DNA of 64,000 nt from positions 1 through 64,000 of the forward strand of contig WTGY01000157.1 in the NCBI GenBank assembly GCA_011523365.1. The letters are read 5' to 3'. Below the pieces are notes generated by a model that saw only the letters and a list, made by a program, of their open reading frames with translations, was not told the DNA's origin and searched no databases. Position 1 is the first letter of the stretch, and each line of letters starts with the position of its first letter. Below, piece after piece: positions 35,144 to 44,060 of this stretch. A program made the position numbers and the translations under genes. This stretch comes from Caldilineaceae bacterium. Its GTDB lineage: Bacteria > Chloroflexota > Anaerolineae > Caldilineales > Caldilineaceae.

Positions 35144-35279
35144 AACTGCAGTGGGCAGTGGTCAGAGTAGGCATTTTCCTTGGCATGGAGTTGATGGCGG
35201 ACTGGAAACGGCTCTGTTACTATCTGAGGTTTAGGAAAGTTCGCCCCTAATTCAGGATGTACCCCGCGGCATCTCTACT

Positions 35280-35308
35280 TTGACAAAACGGCAACAGTTT
35301 GGCATAGT
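35280..35308 (+). promoter_or_regulatory. Sigma-70-type promoter for block F
   Basis: TTGACA (35280-35285), a 17-base spacer and CATAGT (35303-35308, four of six). The -35 starts 22 bases after the end of the 33-base similarity, exactly as at position 228. A leader of about 230 bases separates it from the first binding-protein gene. Confidence 0.7.
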
Positions 35309-35537
35309 TGCGGCGTCCGCACGGGCCGCCCACAATGGCACGCGCGCAGCCGTGCGAAACTTCGCTGGCGCTCACCCGATGGCGGACCTGATTGGCGCAA
35401 AAGAGCCCATTTTCCTGGGAAAGCGAAAGTCAGCGAGACAGACGGCTTGCACAAGCCAATTCTGTCCAGTCCACCGTTGCCCCCAAATGGGGGCGAAGTC
35501 AACCACAGTTCCATCAACTTCATAAGGGGAAACACAC

Positions 35538-37214
35538 ATGAGACAATTGCATCTCCGATTCGCAATATCTGCGCTTCTCTTGGTAACGGTTGTTCTGGGC
35601 GCATGCGCGGCCCCGGCGGCACCGGCTCCCGCCGATTCAGGGGCGGCCATGGCCGAAGAGGGCGAAATGATGGGCCGTCCGTTGCCGGATGACGCAGCGG
35701 AAGAGCAGGTCATTCGCTACGTCGCGCGCGGCTTCGGGAGGCTGAACCCTGCGGCTGAGGGTGGGTTCGGGCGTTTCATTATTTCCCACATGTTCATGCC
35801 CTTCTTCATCCGCGATGCGGAGCACAATCTGTCACCCTGGCTGGCTACGGGGATTGACGCCAACGAAGATCAGAGCGTCTACACGATTCATATCCATCCG
35901 GACGCGGTGTGGAATGACGGCTCGCCCGTGACCGCGCAGGAGGCCAAGGCCTACTGGGAGTATGGACTGCATCCCGCCAAATGCGTTGGTTGCTACCTCT
36001 CCCGGTTTACGGGTTTTGACCTGATCGAGGGTGCGCAGGCAGTGATCGACGGTGAGGCCGACGAGGTATCCGGCGTCGTGGCGGTGGATGACAAGACGTT
36101 GGAGGTCCGGCTGGTTGGACCCGACCCTCTGTTCCCGCAGCGGGTGGCACTGTTTGACACCGGCTTCGTCAAGGTCGAAGACATCACTGGGGAGGACTTC
36201 TCGGCGACGTCTGAGACGCGCGTCAACGGTCCCTTCATGTTGCAGGATTGGGACGTCGACGAGCAGAAGTTTGAGATCGTTCAGAATCCCAACTGGTGGG
36301 GAGACAAGAAGCCGTTCATCGAGCGCATCATCGCCACCCCTTCAGCTGACGAAAATATCTCTTTCATCATGTGGCAGAACGATGAGGTGGATATCGCCTT
36401 CTTCCTGACCAATGTGCGCGAGCAGTTGGAGGAGGGGACGTTCACAGTGATTCCCTACGCCACCAACCTGTTCTACACGTTCTGGGCCGGCGTGGAACCG
36501 ATAGACGACCTCAACGTGCGGCGTGCGCTGGTACACGCTGTTGACTGGCGGCCAGCGATTTCGGCGGCCTGGGAGGGCACGCGCGACGATCGCTTCATGT
36601 CGACGCTGCTGACGCCCGAGCTGCAGTGTTACAAAGAGGGCAACTGGCCCGACTTTGGCTTTGATCCCGAGCTGGCGAAGGAAGAGCTGGCAGCCTCCAA
36701 GTACGGCGGTCCGGAGAATCTGCCCACGATCCGCATCAGCACGGGCGGCCAGTCCCCGAACTACATCCGTACTGCTGAGATCATGGTGGAGCAGTGGAAG
36801 AACAACCTGGGCATCACCAACGTGGAGATTCGCCCCGGTTGGTTGGATGTTTGGGGCCAGGACGCCGACCTGGTCAACGTTCGCCGCCAGAGCCTGGGGG
36901 CAATTCTGCCTGATCCGCCCAACTTCCTGGCCGGCCACTGGGCCAATTACGGTAACCCGGAGGCAGCGGGGAGCATGGCGGATGACGCTGAGCTTGCCGA
37001 GATGATCGAGTCCCTAAAGGGGATGTCGCGCGACGACCCGGCATTCTGCGACCTGGTGCAGGAGACAGAGGCGCGCATGCTCGGTCACTATCCAATCATT
37101 CCGATGATCTGGGACCCCTACGGTTACAGCGTCAAGCCTCGCATAAAGAACTTTGGAACCAACGTGGACAACAACTGGGCTACCCTGTTGGACATCTACG
37201 TGGCTGAAGAGTAG
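35538..37214 (+). CDS. ABC transporter substrate-binding lipoprotein, tandem copy 1 of 3
   Basis: A 558-residue family-5 binding lipoprotein with lipobox LGAC (Cys23) and the linker AAPAAPAPADSG. After it comes GRPLPDDAAEEQVIRYV, shared almost word for word by the next two genes, then LNPAAEGGFGRFI. The later text NIRVSTGGQSPNYIRTAEIMVEQWKNNLGITNVEIRPG type (near 395-440) is likewise shared. AAGGGG precedes the ATG. The three copies are too different to be an assembly duplicate and presumably bind related ligands for one permease pair. Confidence 0.94.
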   Translation: MRQLHLRFAISALLLVTVVLGACAAPAAPAPADSGAAMAEEGEMMGRPLPDDAAEEQVIRYVARGFGRLNPAAEGGFGRFIISHMFMPFFIRDAEHNLSPWLATGIDANEDQSVYTIHIHPDAVWNDGSPVTAQEAKAYWEYGLHPAKCVGCYLSRFTGFDLIEGAQAVIDGEADEVSGVVAVDDKTLEVRLVGPDPLFPQRVALFDTGFVKVEDITGEDFSATSETRVNGPFMLQDWDVDEQKFEIVQNPNWWGDKKPFIERIIATPSADENISFIMWQNDEVDIAFFLTNVREQLEEGTFTVIPYATNLFYTFWAGVEPIDDLNVRRALVHAVDWRPAISAAWEGTRDDRFMSTLLTPELQCYKEGNWPDFGFDPELAKEELAASKYGGPENLPTIRISTGGQSPNYIRTAEIMVEQWKNNLGITNVEIRPGWLDVWGQDADLVNVRRQSLGAILPDPPNFLAGHWANYGNPEAAGSMADDAELAEMIESLKGMSRDDPAFCDLVQETEARMLGHYPIIPMIWDPYGYSVKPRIKNFGTNVDNNWATLLDIYVAEE

Positions 37215-37218
37215 ATGG

Positions 37219-37260
37219 AAAGGGGTGAGAGCCGCACCGGGTTCTCGCCCCTTTTTGTTT
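37219..37260 (+). terminator. Rho-independent terminator after tandem copy 1
   Basis: A stem of about 14 pairs starting AAGGGGTGAGA (37220-37230) and closing TCTCGCCCCTT (37243-37253), followed by TTTTTGTTTT. It is the best intrinsic terminator in the window, yet it lies inside a run of co-directional binding-protein genes, so it probably attenuates rather than stops the operon. Confidence 0.85.
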
Positions 37261-37308
37261 TGTTGCAGTAGTTACCGAGCCGATCCAACTAAACGGAGGC
37301 AGAACTCG

Positions 37309-38982
37309 ATGAAAGACAGAACGAAACTATTTTATCTGGTCTCACTTTTCCTGGTTGCAGCACTTGCCTTATCGGCCTGTGCCGCGCCTGCCGCACCGGC
37401 TGACACCGGCGGCGAGGCCATGGCGGATGAGGGAGAGGCGATGGAAGGCAGACCGCTTCCCGACGACGCCGCGGAGGAGCAGGTAATCCGTTACGTAACC
37501 CGTGACCTGAGCCGTCTCAACCCGGCCTCAGAATCCGGTTTCGGACGCCCCTGGATTTCGCACATGTGGATGCCCTTCTTCCTGAGGGACCGCAACCACG
37601 ATTTGCATCCCTGGCTGGCGACTGAATGGGAAGTGAACGAGGACAATACCGTCTATACGATTCACATCAATCCCGATGCCACCTGGTCGGACGGCTCCCC
37701 GGTTGTGGCGCAGGAGGCGATCGATTTCTGGTCGTGGGCGCTCAGCCCCAGTTGTATCAGTTGCTGGACCTACCTGCGACTGGGTGTGGTTGAGGGTGCA
37801 CAGGCCGTCATCGATGGAGAGGCCGACACGATTTCGGGCTTGACTGCCATCGATGACAAGACGCTTCAGATCACTCTCGCGGACCCCAGCCCGACCTTCA
37901 TAGCCAGCATGGCCCACTACAACACGGGTTTTGTCAAGATGGAGGACGTGAACGCCGACGAGTTTGCGGCCGATGCCAATACGCGCGTTAACGGCCCCTT
38001 CCAGATCAAGGTCTGGGACCTGGATGAGCGCGAGTATGAGATTGTGCAGAACCCCAACTGGTGGGGGGACAAGAAGCCTTATATCGAACGCATCGTCGCG
38101 CAGTGGTCCAACGACGAGAATATCACCTACATTATGTGGCAGGATGGGGAGGCCGACATCGCTCACTGGTTCACCAATATCCGTGAACCGCTGCGCGCCG
38201 AGAGCCCCGAACTGTTCGTACTCATCCCGTACGCCACCAACTTCTATTTCGCAATCCATGGCAGCAAGCCGCCGATGGATGACATCAACGTGCGTCGAGC
38301 GCTGCTGCATGCGGTTGACTGGGACCTGGCCATCAGCGCCGCCTATGAAGGCTCCCGCGACGAGCGCGTTATGAAGACACACCTCACGCCGGAGTTGCCC
38401 TGCTTCGTAGCCGACAACTGGCCGGACTTCGGGTATGATCCGGAGTTGGCCAAGCAGGAACTGGCTGCGTCGAAGTATGGCGGACCGGAAGACCTGCCCA
38501 AGATCCGCATCTCCAGCGGCGGCCAGTCGCCCAACTACCTGCGCACCGCTGAGATTATGGCGGAGCAGTGGAAGAACGTTCTGGGCATTACCGACGTCGA
38601 GATCCGGCCGGGCTGGAGCGATGCCTGGGGCCAGGAGGCTGATCTCATAAACGTTCAGCGCAACAGTTGGGGCGCGACGATACCCGACCCCGCCGCGATG
38701 ATCACCGGTCTGTGGAAGTATTACAGGGATCCTCACGATGTTGGCTTAGTGGATGAAGAGTTGGACGCGATGATGGCCGAGCTTCCCACCCTTGACCCCA
38801 ACAGCGCCGAGTACTGTGAAAAGGTCTCTGCAGCCGAGAAGCGGTTGCTCAGCCACTACTATTTCCTGCCTATGATCTGGGACCTGTACGAGTACGTTGT
38901 ACAGCCTCACGTAAAGAACTTCGATGCCAACGTCGACAATAACTGGTCCACGTTGCTCGATATCTATATTGCAGAGCACTAA
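37309..38982 (+). CDS. ABC transporter substrate-binding lipoprotein, tandem copy 2 of 3
   Basis: A 557-residue paralog of its neighbours. The ATG at 37309 is preceded by GGAGG (37295-37299) nine bases upstream and starts a clear signal peptide MKDRTKLFYL... with lipobox LSAC (Cys24). An earlier in-frame start at 37153 would overlap the previous gene and is rejected. It shares GRPLPDDAAEEQVIRYV with the other two copies. A pair of Cys in CISCW (near 195) resembles the CVGC and CIGC segments of its paralogs and may form a local disulfide. Confidence 0.94.
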   Translation: MKDRTKLFYLVSLFLVAALALSACAAPAAPADTGGEAMADEGEAMEGRPLPDDAAEEQVIRYVTRDLSRLNPASESGFGRPWISHMWMPFFLRDRNHDLHPWLATEWEVNEDNTVYTIHINPDATWSDGSPVVAQEAIDFWSWALSPSCISCWTYLRLGVVEGAQAVIDGEADTISGLTAIDDKTLQITLADPSPTFIASMAHYNTGFVKMEDVNADEFAADANTRVNGPFQIKVWDLDEREYEIVQNPNWWGDKKPYIERIVAQWSNDENITYIMWQDGEADIAHWFTNIREPLRAESPELFVLIPYATNFYFAIHGSKPPMDDINVRRALLHAVDWDLAISAAYEGSRDERVMKTHLTPELPCFVADNWPDFGYDPELAKQELAASKYGGPEDLPKIRISSGGQSPNYLRTAEIMAEQWKNVLGITDVEIRPGWSDAWGQEADLINVQRNSWGATIPDPAAMITGLWKYYRDPHDVGLVDEELDAMMAELPTLDPNSAEYCEKVSAAEKRLLSHYYFLPMIWDLYEYVVQPHVKNFDANVDNNWSTLLDIYIAEH

Positions 38983-38999
38983 GTCAGACTTGACAGAAG

Positions 39000-39034
39000 G
39001 AGGGGTGGGGGCAATGGGCGCTTCCACCCCTCTT
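39000..39034 (+). promoter_or_regulatory. Intercistronic hairpin after tandem copy 2
   Basis: GAGGGGTGG (39000-39008) pairs with CCACCCCTC (39024-39032), a perfect 9-base stem followed by only two T. Probably a message-stabilising or attenuating element. Confidence 0.6.
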
Positions 39035-39087
39035 CAATGCCCTAGCGTATTGTGCTTCGTCTTGGAGAGAATTGGAGGATGATACCA

Positions 39088-40779
39088 ATGAAAGGCAGAT
39101 TGCAGCCGTATTTGCTTGCTACAGTGCTGCTGGTGTTGGCGCTGTTAGTTACGGCCTGTGCGGCGCCGGCCGGACCGGCCGCGTCGGACTCGGGCGGCGC
39201 CATGGCGGATGACGGGGAAGAGATGGCCGGGCGGCCGTTGCCGGACGATGCAGCGGAGGAGCAGGTAATCCGGTACGTGACACGCAACTTCAGTCGTATG
39301 AATCCGGCCTCTGAGGGTGGTTTTGGCAGGCCATTCGTTTCGCATATCTGGATGACTTTATTCCTGCGAGACTATGAGCACAATCCGCAGCCCTGGCTGG
39401 CCACCGGATATGACGTCAGTGATGATGGCTTGACATACACGATTCACATTCATCCCGACGCCATCTGGTCGGATGGGTCAGCAGTAACGGCCCAGGACGT
39501 GAAGGTGTACTGGGAGTATGCGGTGAGTCCTGAATGCATTGGCTGCCGTATGTTCAACTACAGCGCCATCAAGTTGATCGAAGGCATCCAGCCGGTCGTT
39601 GACGGCGAAGCGGACGAGATTCCGGGGCTGGTGGTCGTGGATGACAAGACGCTGGAGATCAAGCTAGTTGCCCCGAAGCCGATTATTATCGACACGCTGG
39701 CGAACTACAATACGGCGATCGTCAAATTGGAGGACATTCTGGAGGGCGGCGAGTTCTGGGCCGCGGACGGCACGGCGCGTGTAAACGGCCCCTTCAAGGT
39801 GAAGATCTGGGATCCGGACACGCAGGAGTATGAGGTCGAACAGAACCCGATGTGGTGGGGCGACAGAAAGCCCTATATTGAACGCATCATCGGTCAGGCG
39901 TCAGCGGACGAAAACGTCTCCTTCATCATGTGGCAGAACGACGAGGTAGACATCGCCCACTGGCTCACCAACATTCGCGAGCCTCTTCGTGCTGAAAACC
40001 CGGAGAGCTTCACTTTGATCCCGTATGCCACCAATTTCTTCTACACTTTGAATACGTCACTGCCTCCGTTCGACGACATCAACGTGCGGCGGGCGCTTGT
40101 GCATGCGGTGGACTGGGATCTGGCAATCGACGCGGCCTGGGAAGGGGCGCGCAGCGACCGGGTCATGAAGACCCATCTCACGCCGGAAATCCAGTGTTAC
40201 AAGGCAGACAACTGGCCGGATTTCGGCTACAATCCGGAACTAGCCAAAGAGGAACTGGCAGCCTCCAAGTACGGAGGACCTGAAGACCTGCCCAAGATTC
40301 GGATCACCACGAACGGCCAGTCGCCCAACTATATCCGAACAGCCGAGATCATGATGGAGATGTGGAAGAACAACCTGGGCATCACGAATGTCGAAATGCG
40401 TCCCGGTCGAATCGATGCATGGGGCCAGGAGGGTGAACAGGTACAGGTGTTGCGCCGCAGCTCGGGTGCTGTAATTCCGGATTCGGCCGAGTGGATGAAC
40501 GGCTTCTATCAGCGACTGGGCGACCCGGCCAGACAGATCAACATCGTGGATGAAGAGCTGGGTGCGCTGGTGGACGAGATGGCGCTCTACTCATCGGCTG
40601 ACCCCGAATACTGTGACTTCGTGCAGGAGGTCGAGTCGCGCATACTGGGACACTACTACTTCCTGCCCATGATCTGGGATCTGTACGAGTACAACACCAA
40701 GCCCTGGATCAAGGGTTTTGACACGAACGTGGACAACAACTGGATTTCACTGCTCGACATGTATGTAGCAGAACGATAG
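39088..40779 (+). CDS. ABC transporter substrate-binding lipoprotein, tandem copy 3 of 3
   Basis: A 563-residue paralog of the two preceding genes. ATG codons also occur at 39052 and 39079, but GGAGG (39074-39078) is well placed only for 39088, where the signal peptide MKGRLQPYLL... begins, with lipobox VTAC (Cys24). It keeps GRPLPDDAAEEQVIRYV, NPASEGGFGRPF and NGQSPNYIRTAEIMMEMWKNNLGITNVE. It lies directly before the permease pair. Confidence 0.94.
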   Translation: MKGRLQPYLLATVLLVLALLVTACAAPAGPAASDSGGAMADDGEEMAGRPLPDDAAEEQVIRYVTRNFSRMNPASEGGFGRPFVSHIWMTLFLRDYEHNPQPWLATGYDVSDDGLTYTIHIHPDAIWSDGSAVTAQDVKVYWEYAVSPECIGCRMFNYSAIKLIEGIQPVVDGEADEIPGLVVVDDKTLEIKLVAPKPIIIDTLANYNTAIVKLEDILEGGEFWAADGTARVNGPFKVKIWDPDTQEYEVEQNPMWWGDRKPYIERIIGQASADENVSFIMWQNDEVDIAHWLTNIREPLRAENPESFTLIPYATNFFYTLNTSLPPFDDINVRRALVHAVDWDLAIDAAWEGARSDRVMKTHLTPEIQCYKADNWPDFGYNPELAKEELAASKYGGPEDLPKIRITTNGQSPNYIRTAEIMMEMWKNNLGITNVEMRPGRIDAWGQEGEQVQVLRRSSGAVIPDSAEWMNGFYQRLGDPARQINIVDEELGALVDEMALYSSADPEYCDFVQEVESRILGHYYFLPMIWDLYEYNTKPWIKGFDTNVDNNWISLLDMYVAER

Positions 40780-40806
40780 ACTACCGTGTAACCTGCAGCG
40801 GGCTGT

Positions 40807-40832
40807 CGCTGTCCTCTTGAGTTTGGGCAGCG
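40807..40832 (+). promoter_or_regulatory. Intercistronic hairpin after tandem copy 3
   Basis: CGCTGTCC (40807-40814) pairs with GGGCAGCG (40825-40832) with one G-T pair, in the gap before the DppB-type permease. No T-run. Confidence 0.5.
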
Positions 40833-40870
40833 ATGGCTCGTCGTGATAGCAGTCGCCAAGGATACCCAAC

Positions 40871-41821
40871 ATGTTCGTTTACGCCCTGAAACGCCTGGCC
40901 GTGGCTGTTCCCACCTTCATTGCAGTGCTGCTCATCACATTTACGCTCACCGTGGTCAGTCCTTTCGATCCGGTGGCGATGATGATGACCCAGTTTGAAG
41001 GAACGCTCGACACTCTTGCAAGAGAAGAGGTCATAGAGAGAATCCGGGACCAGTACGGCCTGAACGACTCCTACTGGGTCCAGTTTACGCGCTGGATTGG
41101 GCGTCTGTCGCAGGGAGACCTTGGCATCTCTATCAACGGTCAACGCGATGTTCTGCGCATGATCGTGAAAACGTTTCCCATTTCATTTCAATTGGGTCTG
41201 GCCGGTGCCGTTGTCACAACCATATTGGGGATCCCCCTGGGTTGTCTTGCGGCACTCAGACAGAATACCTGGTTAGACTATACGATTGTAGGGGGCACGC
41301 TCGGCTTCAGAACGGTGCCGGTCTTCGTGCTAGCTCCGTTGCTATTGGTCCTCTTTGTTCTTGTGCTCGATATTATGAGAGTGCCGCGCGGGTGGGACGG
41401 CCTTTTTCAGTCGAAGGTGATTCTGCCGGTCTTCATTCTCGCATTGGGTCCTTTGCCTGTGGTTGTCCGCCAGACGCGTGCGGCGGTGCTGGAAGTCTTT
41501 TCGATGGACTATGTTCGCACTGCCAAGATGAAGGGACTGCATATGTGGCGCATCATTCTTCGCCACATCCTTCGCAACGCACTAATCCCCGTTGTCACCA
41601 CGTTGGGCTTCATTGCCGAGGGTTTGATCGTTGGCAGCATTTTTCTTGACAGCATCTTCGCGATCCCAGGGTTTGGAGGCGTGGCGGAAGCCGGTTTTCG
41701 GGGTTTTGATTATCCGGTCATAATGGGCGTAACCATGGTCAGCGCCATCATGATTATTCTCACGAATCTTCTGGTTGATCTGGTATATCCTTTCCTCGAT
41801 CCCCGAATCAAGATCGAGTAG
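40871..41821 (+). CDS. ABC transporter permease, DppB type
   Basis: A 316-residue permease beginning FVYALKRLAVAVPTF, with about six membrane helices and the EAA loop MDYVRTAKMKGLHMW near 210. It shares the GWDGLFQSK loop with the permease at 2291, the only close resemblance among the DppB types here, so blocks A and F are probably sister transporters. AAGGA precedes the ATG. Confidence 0.93.
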   Translation: MFVYALKRLAVAVPTFIAVLLITFTLTVVSPFDPVAMMMTQFEGTLDTLAREEVIERIRDQYGLNDSYWVQFTRWIGRLSQGDLGISINGQRDVLRMIVKTFPISFQLGLAGAVVTTILGIPLGCLAALRQNTWLDYTIVGGTLGFRTVPVFVLAPLLLVLFVLVLDIMRVPRGWDGLFQSKVILPVFILALGPLPVVVRQTRAAVLEVFSMDYVRTAKMKGLHMWRIILRHILRNALIPVVTTLGFIAEGLIVGSIFLDSIFAIPGFGGVAEAGFRGFDYPVIMGVTMVSAIMIILTNLLVDLVYPFLDPRIKIE

Positions 41822-41907
41822 TCAGCCTAGCGATCCTTGCACCGGGGACACCGGGTCCCATGGGTACCCGGCGCCATAGACAGTTGAACTATCAGGAACT
41901 ACAGTAG

Positions 41908-42900
41908 ATGAGCGAAAGCAGCGAGTCAGTAGCTAACGGAAGTTTGGGAGAGGAGCTGGCGGGGGAAGGGGCGCTCCAGACACGGTCGCTCTGGAAGGAT
42001 GCGGTGGGCCGCCTACTGCGCAATCGACTCTCCGTAATCGGTCTCATTATCACTATTATGCTTCTGATTGCCGCCCTTTTTGGCCCTTATATTGCTCCCT
42101 ATACCTATACCGAGCAGGACCTTCTGAATGTGGCCAAAATGCCCAGCGCCGACCACTGGCTGGGCACCGATGAGATCGGGAGAGACCTATTCAGCCGCGT
42201 GTTGTGGGGCGCGCGCACGGCGACGCTCGTCGCGATTTTTACCACATTTATCAGTGTAATCATCGGCGTAATTATTGGCGCAATTGCTGGTTACGGCGGT
42301 GCGCTGGCCGACAACATCACCGGGCGAATCATCGATATCGTAATGTCCGTGCCGGGCTTGCTTCTGGCGGCGCTGATCGCTGTATCCATTAAGGAGCCGG
42401 TCGTATCTTGGGCAGAGAACATATACGATACGACCGGCTTCCCTCTCTTCGCAGATACAACCTGGCTGGATCTGCTGGTTGTTTTCGGGGGTCTCGCGTT
42501 TGTCTCCTGGCCCGGCTATGCTCGCTTGATCCGGGGGCAGATTTTCTCCTTGCGCGAGGAACAATATATAGAGGCTGCCAAGTCGGTTGGCGTCTCGGAA
42601 CTGAAGATCGCGCTCCGGCATCTCCTGCCCAATGCCATCGGACCGGTCATCGTCACCTTGACGTTCAGCTTTTCCAGTGCGATGGTCCTCGAGTCTTCGC
42701 TCAGCTACCTGGGCATTGGGGTTCAACCGCCCCAGGCCAGTTGGGGCAACATGATTGCCTCCAATATCGGCAGTTGGTCATACCGTCCCTGGCTGGTGGC
42801 CGTGCCGGCAATAACGCTGGCGTTCGTCACACTAGGCATCAATTTCCTGGGCGACGGCCTAAACGACGCACTTAATCCCAGGGCGAAGCGCTCGATCTGA
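41908..42900 (+). CDS. ABC transporter permease, DppC type (long-loop form)
   Basis: A 330-residue permease. A long cytosolic N-terminus (SLWKDAVGRLLRNRLS) precedes the first helix; HWLGTDEIGRD is near residue 85. The extra inter-helix segment (EPVVSWAENIYDTTGFPLFADTTWLDLL, shown here only by its ends EPVVSW and TWLDLL) matches in place and character the insert in the permease at 3335. EAA loop EQYIEAAKSVGVSEL near 222. It completes the block F membrane complex, again without ATPases. Confidence 0.93.
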   Translation: MSESSESVANGSLGEELAGEGALQTRSLWKDAVGRLLRNRLSVIGLIITIMLLIAALFGPYIAPYTYTEQDLLNVAKMPSADHWLGTDEIGRDLFSRVLWGARTATLVAIFTTFISVIIGVIIGAIAGYGGALADNITGRIIDIVMSVPGLLLAALIAVSIKEPVVSWAENIYDTTGFPLFADTTWLDLLVVFGGLAFVSWPGYARLIRGQIFSLREEQYIEAAKSVGVSELKIALRHLLPNAIGPVIVTLTFSFSSAMVLESSLSYLGIGVQPPQASWGNMIASNIGSWSYRPWLVAVPAITLAFVTLGINFLGDGLNDALNPRAKRSI

Positions 42901-43020
42901 CGCGCCGATTGAAGAGCGGCAGCAGATCTGCTCTGGCTTCGACATTGCCGAACTCCCTTTATTGCAGAGCCGGATAGATCCCCAACGACAAGCAAAATCA
43001 CACTACGACAAGGAGTTACC

Positions 43021-44049
43021 ATGTCAGAAGCAAAGCTGCGCGCGGCCGTGATTGGAGGCGGACTGGGCGGGTCTCACGGATATGCCTATGCGCGGGCGCC
43101 AGAGTACGAGCTGGTGGCAATTTGCGATATCAACCCCGACGTCTTTCCGCGCTTTTTCGAGAGGGCCGAACTTCCCCCCGGCAGCATCAAGCAGTACACC
43201 GACTACCATGAGATGTTTGCGGAGGAGAGGCTGGACGTTGTCAGTGTAGCGACGCCGGACCACCTGCACACGGATCCGGTGTGTGACGCTTCGAACGCAG
43301 GAATCCGCGGGGTTATTTGCGAGAAGCCTCTGACTACAACCATCAAGGACGCCGACAGGATTATCGAAACGATTGAAGCCAATGGGACAAAGATGTCGGT
43401 GGACCACACGCGCAGCTGGATACCGTCATACCAGAGCGTGAAGAAGGCGGTATGGGATGGTGAGATCGGCGGGCTGACGCGAATCGTCGCCCACATGGGT
43501 GGCCGCCGCTCGATGCTGTTCCGCAACGGCACGCATTTGATCGACGGTGTCTGTTTCTTTGCCAATGCTTCGCCGGTCTGGGTGATCGCCGCGCACGAGC
43601 AGGGCTTTGAGGATTACGGTCCGGTATACGATGGGAAGGGGGGCAAGGACCCGCAATATGACCCGGGCTCGACGATCATCATTGAATTCGCGAATGGTGT
43701 GCGGGGAATCGTGAACAGCGCCAAGTTGACACCTCAGCTGTTTGAGTATGATCTGCAAGGGCCGAACGGCCGCTTCTGGCTTACGGACAGGCACTGTACC
43801 GCCTGGAAGACGGAGGAGAAGGAGGGCACGCCAGTTCAGGTGCCGCCGCCACCGGGGAGGAGCTATGCCGATCCCTTTGGCGCAAATCTGATCCCGGCTG
43901 TCCAGGAGATGGCCAATATGGTACTGCACGACGCCCCCAGCAGCTCCTCCCCCTACCGGGGCAGGGAGTCCCTGGAGATTATGCTGGCGGCCCTGATTTC
44001 GCAGACCAAGGGCAGCGCCAAGATCGAATTGCCGCTGCCACGCGATTGA
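43021..44049 (+). CDS. Gfo/Idh/MocA-family oxidoreductase
   Basis: A 342-residue NAD(P)-dependent dehydrogenase-type protein. The nucleotide-binding start is AAVIGGGLGGSHGYAYA, and the conserved catalytic-lysine segment is intact as VICEKPLTTTIKDAD near residue 100. AAGGAG precedes the ATG. Family members oxidise or reduce sugars, inositols and related polyols. It directly follows the transporter and is followed 11 bases later by another member of the same family. Confidence 0.9.
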   Translation: MSEAKLRAAVIGGGLGGSHGYAYARAPEYELVAICDINPDVFPRFFERAELPPGSIKQYTDYHEMFAEERLDVVSVATPDHLHTDPVCDASNAGIRGVICEKPLTTTIKDADRIIETIEANGTKMSVDHTRSWIPSYQSVKKAVWDGEIGGLTRIVAHMGGRRSMLFRNGTHLIDGVCFFANASPVWVIAAHEQGFEDYGPVYDGKGGKDPQYDPGSTIIIEFANGVRGIVNSAKLTPQLFEYDLQGPNGRFWLTDRHCTAWKTEEKEGTPVQVPPPPGRSYADPFGANLIPAVQEMANMVLHDAPSSSSPYRGRESLEIMLAALISQTKGSAKIELPLPRD

Positions 44050-44060
44050 GGCAGAGAACG

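Noticed and set aside
34848-35234. 128-codon frame after the FAD oxidase
   Set aside because: It runs through the dispersed repeat, has no ribosome site, and its Gly/Arg-rich protein is unlike a real gene.
35538-40779. Tandem binding-protein copies as an assembly duplication
   Set aside because: The copies differ throughout in sequence, signal peptides and gaps, so they are true paralogs.
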